Positions 1 to 6,390 of a stretch of 24,965 bases of DNA are shown one piece after another (the first letter of the stretch is position 1; each line of letters starts with the position of its first letter). The DNA is taken from the NCBI GenBank assembly GCA_002343075.1, contig DDRH01000050.1, positions 1 to 24,965 on the forward strand, given 5' to 3'. Origin of the DNA: Phycisphaerales bacterium UBA2421 (GTDB lineage: Bacteria > Planctomycetota > Phycisphaerae > Tepidisphaerales > Tepidisphaeraceae). The notes below the pieces were generated by a model. That model was not told the origin of the DNA, searched no databases, and saw only the letters and a list, made by a program, of their open reading frames with translations. The position numbers and the translations under genes are program-made.

Positions 1-13
1 GGATCACCTCCTT
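1..13 (+). rRNA. rrs: 16S rRNA, 3' terminal fragment
   Basis: The window opens with GGATCACCTCCTTT, the near-universal 3' end of bacterial 16S rRNA containing the anti-Shine-Dalgarno CCTCC. Only the last bases of the gene are present; the rest lies left of the window. The exact mature end (about base 13) is inferred from the family. No 23S, 5S or tRNA follows, so this 16S gene is not part of a classical linked operon, as often found in planctomycetes. Confidence 0.9.
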
Positions 14-176
14 TCTAAGGGATTACTTAGAACGCCCGAACGCGGAATATCCAAGTTCTTGCAGAGCAATCTGCGGGCGAACAAGTCAGAACAGTCTCGT
101 TCTCTCTAACCGGAGAAAACAATGGTGGCGACACCGTTGGATGGCACCGACTATTCCTTTTTATACAACAGCGATG

Positions 177-214
177 CGCCCGGATGATTTCTATCATCCG
201 GGCGTTCTCGTTTT
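177..214 (+). terminator. Rho-independent terminator of the 16S rRNA gene
   Basis: A perfect 12-bp inverted repeat (177-188 with 193-204) closes a four-base TTCT loop and is followed by the T-rich run TTCTCGTTTT. It lies about 165 bases after the 16S end and before the first protein gene, so it most likely ends the rRNA transcript. The stretch from 14 to 176 holds no gene; a small hairpin GCAGA-GCAA-TCTGC at 61-74 may be part of the trailer's processing structure. Confidence 0.85.
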
Positions 215-265
215 GCTCAAGGCCACTCACTCGGCGCGTCTTCAGTTGAGTGTTGAGTGTCGTTG

Positions 266-293
266 TTGACGTATGGGGTAGCCCACATAGAAT
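266..293 (+). promoter_or_regulatory. Sigma-70-type promoter upstream of the lipoprotein gene
   Basis: TTGACG (266-271, five of six matches to the -35 consensus) is followed after 16 bases by TAGAAT (288-293, five of six matches to -10). A transcript would start near base 300 and give a leader of about 35 bases before the ATG at 337. It sits just after the 16S terminator and would drive the lipoprotein gene and the closely spaced glycosidase gene. Confidence 0.6.
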
Positions 294-336
294 CCTGTTT
301 CGGGCGTTTCATGCCAAGCCATAGATTGGACCACAC

Positions 337-723
337 ATGTCAAAGTTCCTTTTTCTCATCTCTTCGGTCGTACTTATCGCCCTCTGTCCGGGTTGCGGCG
401 ACTCACACGAGAGCCTCACCGCCGAGAGCATGTCTACGATGAAGAAGCTTGTTTCGGTGCTAGACGGAGTGACAGACGGTGCCACGGCTAAGTCTGCGAA
501 GCCCAAACTTAAGTCTCTGATGGAAGAGATGGAGAGCTTAAAGGCTCGGCAAGCCAAGCTAGGTATGCCCGACGAGGCCGACTTTAAGGCGATTTCGGCG
601 AAGTACGGGACTGAGCTGGAAGATCTCCAGAAGAAAATGGTGGGTCACATGATGCGCATGGCATTTGACCCGGCCATTCGAGTCGAACTTGACGATATGA
701 AACTCGGCGATGCCCCCGGGTAG
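337..723 (+). CDS. Small putative lipoprotein, coiled-coil-like
   Basis: A 128-residue protein starts at ATG. The N-terminus is MSKFLFLISSVVLIALCPGC: a short hydrophobic signal segment ending at Cys20, which is preceded by Gly as in lipoproteins although the rest of the lipobox is imperfect. The remainder is rich in Lys, Glu, Met and Leu (residues about 30-110), suggesting helical or coiled-coil structure at the cell surface or in the periplasm. No enzymatic motif is visible and I do not recognise a characterised family; short helical lipoproteins of this sort are frequent in planctomycetes. No good Shine-Dalgarno is seen. A promoter lies at 266-293, and the next gene starts 17 bases after the stop, suggesting co-transcription. 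Confidence 0.75.
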   Translation: MSKFLFLISSVVLIALCPGCGDSHESLTAESMSTMKKLVSVLDGVTDGATAKSAKPKLKSLMEEMESLKARQAKLGMPDEADFKAISAKYGTELEDLQKKMVGHMMRMAFDPAIRVELDDMKLGDAPG

Positions 724-740
724 TTCTTGCACCAAGCGAA

Positions 741-3026
741 TTGCTCGATCATTTCAACATAGTCTGGACAAGCCCCAGTCGAAACGCCGGCGAGTCCATG
801 CCCTGCGGTGGGGGCGATGTTGGGCTGAATGTCTGGGTGGAACAGGGCGACTTGCTCTTTTACATCGCCCGCTCGGGCTGTTTTGACGAACTGGGTCGCA
901 TGCCCAAGCTCGGGAGAGTGCGGGTGGCGCTCGATCCATCACCATTTCAGAATGATGCTGAAGCTGCCCCAACTCAGTTCCGGCAGGTCTTAGACCTCGC
1001 GCGCGGCTGCGTGCAGGTCCACGCCACCTCAGCAGCGTGTGCTGCGACCATCGATGTCTGGGCTGATGTTCATCGGCCCGTTGTCCACGTCGGGGTGGTC
1101 ACCGATCGCCCGGCAAAACTGAGAGTTGCCTACGAAAATTGGCGATTGACAGACAGGCCATTCGAGAAGGCTGAGCATCACTCGGCGCGCTCGTGGGCGG
1201 GCGCGCCGGTTACCGGCGTTGTAATGCGCGATAGCGTTGGTTTCGATACCGACGGAGTCACCTTTTATCACCGCAACGCCGGGGAGACTGTGTTTGATCT
1301 GCTCGCTCGGCAGCAGGGCCTGGATGCGGTGAAGGCCGATCTGTGGGATCCACTTGCCGATCTCACCTTCGGCGGCAGGCTTGCGGGTGCCAACCTGGTT
1401 CCCGCGGGCACCGTGGACGGCGTGTACGCATCCACACCGTTTCGCGCCTGGCGATTGCAAAGCCGCGTGCCTGCCCGGGAGCACCATGCGCGCATCGTCA
1501 TGCACACAGCCCAGTCGGCAACAACGCAGGTGTGGCAAGAGGAGTTGAAGGAGATCGAGGCAAGCGATGATCCTGTCGCAGAGCGAGCCAAGACTGAGCA
1601 ATGGTGGGCCGCGTTCTGGCAACGAAGCTGGATTGCGGTAGACCCTCTCAACGGCGGGCCGGAATCGAGGCCGTGGCAGGCGGGACGCAATGCGCAACTC
1701 TTCCGCTATCAGCTCGGCTGCAATGCGAAAGGCAAGTATCCCACAAAATTCAACGGCGGGCTCTTTACATTTGACCCAGAGTACATCGACCCGAAGAAGC
1801 CGCTCGATCCCGACTTTCGCGCCTGGGGCGGCACATCGTTCACCGCGCAAAATCAGCGGCTGGTCTACTGGCCCATGCTGGCCAGCGGCGATGGTGATCT
1901 GATGCTCGCCCAGCTTCAGTTCTATCGCCGCTCGTTAGGCAATGCGCGGGCGCGCAGCCGAGCGTATTGGAACATCGATGCGGCCTGTTTTGTCGAACAA
2001 ATTGAGCTCTTCGGATTATGCGTCGGCTACGAGTACGGCTGGAAGCGTAAGCCCGAAACCCCGTTGGGCGTGGAAGACAGCGCGTGGGTGTGCTACCAGT
2101 GGGACACCGTGTTTGAGTTCTGCCAGATGGCCCTCGACCGTGGGCGCTATTTCGGTGCAGACGTCTCGGCGGACATACAATGGATTGAGAGCTGTCTGGA
2201 TTTTTACGAGTCTTTCTACCAGTTGCAGTCGATGGAGCGCACCGGTCGCCCATTCGACGGCACGGGCAAGCTGACGATTTTTCCCGGGACTGCCTGTGAA
2301 ACCTACAAGGATGCACTCAACCCCACACCAACGGTTTGCGCGCTGCGCGGAGTACTCCGGTCGCTGCTGGAGCTACCCGACCGCCTGCTGCCTGCGGTGC
2401 GGAAGCAGCGATGGCAAAGCATGCTCGCTACCGTGCCGGAAGTCGCCACGCGCACGATGGAGGGCCGACAGGTTTTCGCGCCCGCCAAGTCGTGGTCGCG
2501 CAAGCAGAACTGTGAATTGCCGCAGTTGTATTCGGTCTATCCATGGGGGGAGCACGGCCTCTTTCGCTCGCAATTGCAGACCGCGATCGACACCTGGCGA
2601 TACGGCTTTGATGCGCCTGATCAGAAGCAGACCAAGAGCTGGCACCAAGACCCAATCTTCTGCGCGCGGCTTGGACTGGTGGACGAGGCTGCAGAGGGAA
2701 TGTTGGCAAAACTCACCGATGCCCCGCGGCGATTTCCGACGTTCTGGGGGCCGGGCCACGACTGGGTGCCCGATCATAACCAAGGGGGCAGCGGGTTGAT
2801 CGCGATGCAAGAAATGCTGATGCAGACGGTCGGCAACCGCATCTATCTCCTGCCCGCCTGGCCGCAAGCGTGGGATGTGCACTTTAAGCTGCACGCACCC
2901 TACCAGACGACGGTCGAGGTAAGGCTTATCGGGGGCAAGATCGAGAGCCTGATCGTCACGCCGCCGGAGCGGATGAGCGATGTGGTGATCGCAGCAGCGT
3001 GGCAGCGGGAGTCGGGCGAGCACTGA
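741..3026 (+). CDS. DUF5703 family glycoside hydrolase-like protein
   Basis: A 761-residue protein whose first 70 residues match the DUF5703 N-terminal pattern: NIVWTSPSRNAGESMPCGGG, then DVGLNVWVE and GDLLFYIARSGCFDELGR. The middle has the feel of an (alpha/alpha)6-barrel glycosidase of the GH95/GH65 type, with RYQLGCNAKGKYPTKFNGG and FTAQNQRLVYWPML, and the C-terminus has the small beta domain with LLPAWPQAWDVHFKLHAPYQ. Substrate cannot be deduced. The start is TTG at 741: it is the only upstream start in frame before stops and keeps the conserved NIVWTSP motif, whereas the next ATG (798) would cut it off. No signal peptide is visible, odd for a family often exported, so a cytoplasmic role or a misplaced start is possible. 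The 3' end overlaps the convergent membrane gene by 71 bases. Confidence 0.82.
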   Translation: MLDHFNIVWTSPSRNAGESMPCGGGDVGLNVWVEQGDLLFYIARSGCFDELGRMPKLGRVRVALDPSPFQNDAEAAPTQFRQVLDLARGCVQVHATSAACAATIDVWADVHRPVVHVGVVTDRPAKLRVAYENWRLTDRPFEKAEHHSARSWAGAPVTGVVMRDSVGFDTDGVTFYHRNAGETVFDLLARQQGLDAVKADLWDPLADLTFGGRLAGANLVPAGTVDGVYASTPFRAWRLQSRVPAREHHARIVMHTAQSATTQVWQEELKEIEASDDPVAERAKTEQWWAAFWQRSWIAVDPLNGGPESRPWQAGRNAQLFRYQLGCNAKGKYPTKFNGGLFTFDPEYIDPKKPLDPDFRAWGGTSFTAQNQRLVYWPMLASGDGDLMLAQLQFYRRSLGNARARSRAYWNIDAACFVEQIELFGLCVGYEYGWKRKPETPLGVEDSAWVCYQWDTVFEFCQMALDRGRYFGADVSADIQWIESCLDFYESFYQLQSMERTGRPFDGTGKLTIFPGTACETYKDALNPTPTVCALRGVLRSLLELPDRLLPAVRKQRWQSMLATVPEVATRTMEGRQVFAPAKSWSRKQNCELPQLYSVYPWGEHGLFRSQLQTAIDTWRYGFDAPDQKQTKSWHQDPIFCARLGLVDEAAEGMLAKLTDAPRRFPTFWGPGHDWVPDHNQGGSGLIAMQEMLMQTVGNRIYLLPAWPQAWDVHFKLHAPYQTTVEVRLIGGKIESLIVTPPERMSDVVIAAAWQRESGEH

Positions 3027-5175
3027 TCGCGCAAAGCTGGTGCATCGAAGGGGAGACAAACGAGTCAAAGTCAATCGAAGTCGGCTCGTCGAGGAGTGCA
3101 TAGCGCGCCCGTGTGGAGGTCGGTCGCGAAGTCGGCTGGGTGGTTGATTTTCTTTCCTTTCGCTGCTTCGCCTCTTTGCGCGCTTTCGCTTCGGCTGCGG
3201 CCTGTCGCTGCAATCGCTCGTCGCGGGCGGCGATGAAGGCCTTCCGGGCGGCAGCTTCTTTACGCGCCTTGGCGTCGGCTGCCAGACGTCTTGCCTCCAG
3301 ATCTGCTTTGCGCGCGGCGGCGGCCTTGCGTTCGGCGGCGGCGCGGCGTTCGGCAATCTCAGCCTTCCTTGCGACCGCCTCCTTGCGCTCGCGGGCAGCC
3401 CGCCGCTCGGCGACGGCAGCTTTCCTCGCTGCTGCCGCGCGACGCTCTGCTGCGGCGAGCTGCTCTGGAGTCCGCTTGGGCTTCTTCGCCACCGGTCTTG
3501 GCGGCGCCTTCTTCTGAATCGACAAATCGCGCCAGTCTTCCCCCGGCGGGGGCGCGATGGTCTGCACGCGGCACAGCTTCCATCCGGCATCGATCGTTGC
3601 CACTGTCTCGAGCGAACGAATCACGCGGCGGTCAATCATTCGCGCGATGTCCGGATCAACCGCGCGGTATGGATCACCCGGCAGCACGGCCCATGGCACG
3701 TTATGTTCTTCTAACACATGGGCATAACTCTTCGGGCTTCTGCGCGGTGGCAACAGTTCGCGCTGCATCAGAACGTCCCGGCCGGACAAGTATCGCAAAA
3801 CTTGCGCTTGCGGACCAATAACGCGTTGCCCGACCGGTACATGCGACCGAATCTCCTTTGCCATCGCGATTGTCGGAACAAATTTTCCATCGCGATACTG
3901 GCTTATGAAGGGCGTGCTTCGCTGCTCAATGATGAATGGAATGACCTTTGCAAGGTTCATCAATGTGACCATTCCCAGCCCGCCGAGCAAGATCATCTCG
4001 CCGGCGCGCCCACTGATGAGCCGCTGCACGCGATGGAGCAACAAAAGCCATGCGAGAAGCAAGAATGGCATCACCATGAGGTAGTACCGTGGCGTTGTTG
4101 AGAGCATGAGCGTGACTGCCACTGTGCCCAGGATCATCAACGACCAGACTGCATGCCTGCGGACCATGGCGATCGTGGCGGCTATGAGCAGGAGGGAAAA
4201 CGCGAGTCCGGTTTTCCACGGCAGTCCTTGCCCGAGGAATGACTCAGGAAAGTTTGCGGTGAGCAGGGTGGGGACGTTGGTCTGCAGTCGCGTGAGTAAG
4301 CCTGGCGACCGTGAATCAACATCGGCCCCAGCGTCCTGAAGGATCGCGAGCAACTCCCGCTCATAACCGCCGTCAAACAGTCGCCAGATGCGGGTGCGTG
4401 GATCGACCGCGAACATAAACAACACGACGATGACAATCAGCCCAAGCGCCAAGACCGACTTGCGATCGCGGTGCAGTAAGACATGCACAAACGACACCGC
4501 TGCCCAAACCAGCGCAACAATCCAGAACGTCGGCCGCATGGTTGCAGCGAGCACAAGCCCAAAGAAGCTGAGCAGCACCGCACGATATAACGCGCCCGTG
4601 CCTTGGGCGCGCCTAAGTAGTTCCCAGCCGAGCAGCGCGGTGACTGTGCCGAAAAGAAAAGGTATGTCTGTAAGGAGTTCGTGCGAAAGTTGGACGAAGC
4701 GTGAGTTGAGGGCCAGCCCGCACACCACGGTGACCGCGATCCACCTTGGGTAGTGGTGCAAGATCAGTTTGTACACGACATACAGCGTTGCGAGCGATGT
4801 GCAAGCCATCAACAACAGTGCCTGCCACGGCGCGAAAACATTCAGCCCAAAAAGCTTCTGTAGCCCCGCGAGCAGCACCGGCAAGCCGGGGTAGGCCGTG
4901 CTGCTGGCAAACTCGCCAAACGCGTAACCGCGCCCGCTGGCCAGCGAATCGGCCAGGCCGCGGTACAGCGCCGAATCGAGGCCGATCCGCCACTGGCCGT
5001 TGAAACTGGCGAGGGGAATGAGCAGACAACCCGCAAAAATGAACCACCGATAACGATCAATCATCCGTGCGGTCCAGCAGTCGGCTGTGGCGACTTCGGG
5101 GTGAAGTGGCGTGGTCGATTGCCGAGGGGTCGCTGGTTCGGCAGGCGTGTGGGGCACCGAGCCCGTTACTGACAT
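2956..5175 (-). CDS. GT-C (PMT/GT39-like) membrane glycosyltransferase with Ala/Arg/Lys-rich helical tail
   Basis: A 739-residue protein starting at ATG. Residues 1-37 are a hydrophilic Pro/Thr-rich extension. From about 40 to 470 there are multiple hydrophobic segments, probably 10 or more membrane helices. The early periplasmic loop has DSALYRGLADSLASGRGYAF and YPGLPVLLAGLQKLFG, the pattern of lipid-phosphate-sugar dependent PMT/ArnT-type (GT39/GT83) transferases, where an acidic residue in the first loop is catalytic. Residues about 470-550 form a soluble domain. Residues about 555-677 are a low-complexity run of Ala, Arg, Lys and Glu (repeats like AERRAAAARKA) predicted as a long charged helix or coiled coil, followed by a Thr/Ser/Pro tail. 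The acceptor is unknown. This tail is not part of the catalytic family and is the unusual feature. The last 71 bases overlap the opposite-strand glycosidase gene. Confidence 0.82.
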   Translation of the reverse strand: MSVTGSVPHTPAEPATPRQSTTPLHPEVATADCWTARMIDRYRWFIFAGCLLIPLASFNGQWRIGLDSALYRGLADSLASGRGYAFGEFASSTAYPGLPVLLAGLQKLFGLNVFAPWQALLLMACTSLATLYVVYKLILHHYPRWIAVTVVCGLALNSRFVQLSHELLTDIPFLFGTVTALLGWELLRRAQGTGALYRAVLLSFFGLVLAATMRPTFWIVALVWAAVSFVHVLLHRDRKSVLALGLIVIVVLFMFAVDPRTRIWRLFDGGYERELLAILQDAGADVDSRSPGLLTRLQTNVPTLLTANFPESFLGQGLPWKTGLAFSLLLIAATIAMVRRHAVWSLMILGTVAVTLMLSTTPRYYLMVMPFLLLAWLLLLHRVQRLISGRAGEMILLGGLGMVTLMNLAKVIPFIIEQRSTPFISQYRDGKFVPTIAMAKEIRSHVPVGQRVIGPQAQVLRYLSGRDVLMQRELLPPRRSPKSYAHVLEEHNVPWAVLPGDPYRAVDPDIARMIDRRVIRSLETVATIDAGWKLCRVQTIAPPPGEDWRDLSIQKKAPPRPVAKKPKRTPEQLAAAERRAAAARKAAVAERRAARERKEAVARKAEIAERRAAAERKAAAARKADLEARRLAADAKARKEAAARKAFIAARDERLQRQAAAEAKARKEAKQRKERKSTTQPTSRPTSTRARYALLDEPTSIDFDSFVSPSMHQLCAISARPTPAATLLRSPHRSSAPAA

Positions 5176-5275
5176 TTCGGCATTGTCCGCCGGGCCGCGC
5201 GCGCGTCAAGTGTTAACAAGCTGCACAACGCTGGATTCGCGGCAGCTTCGCGGTGCCGCTTCTGAAAACGTCGCT

Positions 5276-5305
5276 TTGCCCGTGCGAGGCGGTTGCGGGT
5301 ATCCT
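5276..5305 (+). promoter_or_regulatory. Possible promoter giving a leaderless cysteine synthase mRNA
   Basis: TTGCCC (5276-5281) and TATCCT (5300-5305), each four of six matches, are spaced by 18 bases. Only seven bases separate the -10 from the ATG at 5313, so transcription would begin at or next to the start codon. The lack of any Shine-Dalgarno before 5313 agrees with this. The divergent intergenic region 5176-5312 shows nothing else that I can name. Confidence 0.35.
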
Positions 5306-5312
5306 CAACTGC

Positions 5313-6287
5313 ATGCAGAGAAGCAGCACCTCAGCGTGCCGTTCGGTTTTGGATCTCATCGGCAACACGCCGGTGCAGCTATTGGATCGCATTGTGAACC
5401 GATTGGGGCTGGAGGGTCAACTCGTCGCCAAGCTGGAGAGTGTCAACCCCGGCGGGAGCATGAAGGACCGCGTGGCGCTAGCGATTATCCGCCAGGCCCG
5501 CGCGTCTGGTGCGCTTGCTGAGGGTCAACCCGTTATTGAAGTCACGAGTGGAAACACGGGAATCGGGCTTGCGCTGGTCTGCAAGGCCATGGGACACCCG
5601 TTTATTGCCGTCATGAGCCGGGGAAACAGCCCGGAACGCGCGCAGATGATGCGGGCCTTCGGCGCGGAGGTTGTGCTGGTCGATCAGTGTCCGCCCGCGC
5701 ATGCGGGAAGGGTGACGGGTCAGGACATGGCCGCGGTCAAAGAGCGCGCTGCGGTGCTGCAGGCAGAACGTGGGGCGTACTTTTCAAATCAGTTTGAGAA
5801 TCCGTCGAACCCGCAGGCGCACTTTGAGACAACCGGCCCGGAGTTGCTTCAACAGTGTGGGGGAAAGGTCGATGTTGTTCTGGCTTTCGCCGGCACTGGC
5901 GGCGCGCTGGGCGGGTTGGCCAGGTTTTTTCGCGAAGCAAGCCCAGACACAAAGGTCATCGCGGTGGAACCCGAATGCGCAGCATCGCTGGCGTTGGCGT
6001 GTTGTATGGAAGCTGCACACCTCATCCAGGGCGGCGGTTATGGCAAACCAGCGTTGGTGCATCTCGATCCGGCAACCGTGGATGGTTACATCTGCTGTAG
6101 CGACGAAGATGCCATTGCCGGCACACGCCTGCTCGCGGAGGAAGAAGGCATCTTTGCCGGCTATTCCAGCGGTGCCCACCTTCATGCCGCCACAACGCTG
6201 CTTCGCGGGCCTGCCCGTGGCAAGCGCGTGGCATTTCTCATCTGCGATACCGGGCTGAAGTACATGTCCACGGGGTTGTTTGGCTGA
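5313..6287 (+). CDS. cysK: Cysteine synthase / cystathionine beta-synthase-type PLP enzyme
   Basis: A 324-residue fold-type II PLP enzyme. It probably makes cysteine from O-acetylserine and sulfide in the cytoplasm. Visible motifs: SVLDLIGNTPVQLLDR at the N-terminus; NPGGSMKDR with Lys51 as the PLP Schiff base; the phosphate/substrate loop VTSGNTGIGLA; a glycine-rich GTGGALGG loop that binds the PLP phosphate; and EEEGIFAGYSSGAH and DTGLKYMSTG near the end. Length fits CysK. I chose ATG 5313 over GTG 5253 because the conserved family sequence begins just after it and a candidate promoter overlaps the 20-residue extension. The GGSMKDR form and the IQGGGYGKP segment differ from textbook CysK (ASFSVK type), so a cystathionine beta-synthase or other O-substituted-serine lyase is a possible alternative. 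It stands alone, divergent from the glycosyltransferase. Confidence 0.88.
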   Translation: MQRSSTSACRSVLDLIGNTPVQLLDRIVNRLGLEGQLVAKLESVNPGGSMKDRVALAIIRQARASGALAEGQPVIEVTSGNTGIGLALVCKAMGHPFIAVMSRGNSPERAQMMRAFGAEVVLVDQCPPAHAGRVTGQDMAAVKERAAVLQAERGAYFSNQFENPSNPQAHFETTGPELLQQCGGKVDVVLAFAGTGGALGGLARFFREASPDTKVIAVEPECAASLALACCMEAAHLIQGGGYGKPALVHLDPATVDGYICCSDEDAIAGTRLLAEEEGIFAGYSSGAHLHAATTLLRGPARGKRVAFLICDTGLKYMSTGLFG

Positions 6288-6310
6288 TGACGCCGGTTCC
6301 GCGTAACCAA

Positions 6311-6344
6311 AGAGAAAAGGCGGGCTGGAGCGATCCAGCCCGCC
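6311..6344 (-). terminator. Intrinsic terminator between cysteine synthase and the kexin-like protease gene
   Basis: A perfect 11-bp stem (6319-6329 with 6334-6344) closes a four-base loop. Reading the minus strand, the stem is followed at once by CTTTTCTCTTT, a good U-tract, so it terminates the kexin-like protease gene that ends at 6391. On the plus strand there is no U-tract, but the hairpin may also slow the cysteine synthase transcript. Confidence 0.8.
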
Positions 6345-6390
6345 GTCGTTAGATTGGCAGTCGTTCAGTCAGGCGTCTATCGTCCGCCGT

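Noticed and set aside
14..336. tRNA genes or 23S rRNA after the 16S end
   Set aside because: No tRNA-like cloverleaf or 23S start was found; a terminator and a protein-gene promoter fill the region.
1029..1850. Minus-strand reading frame of 273 residues
   Set aside because: It lies wholly inside the DUF5703 gene on the other strand, has no recognisable motif, and has shadow-type composition.
3113..3517. Ala/Arg/Ser-rich plus-strand frame that looks repetitive
   Set aside because: It is the reverse complement of the Ala/Arg/Lys helix of the glycosyltransferase; its repetitiveness comes from that.
2373..3590. Long Arg/Pro-rich minus-strand reading frame of about 405 residues
   Set aside because: It is antisense to the glycosidase gene and out of frame with the glycosyltransferase gene; composition is that of a shadow frame in GC-rich DNA.
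5253..5312. GTG 5253 as start of the cysteine synthase gene
   Set aside because: It adds 20 residues unlike the family and overlaps the likely promoter. ATG 5313 fits the usual length.
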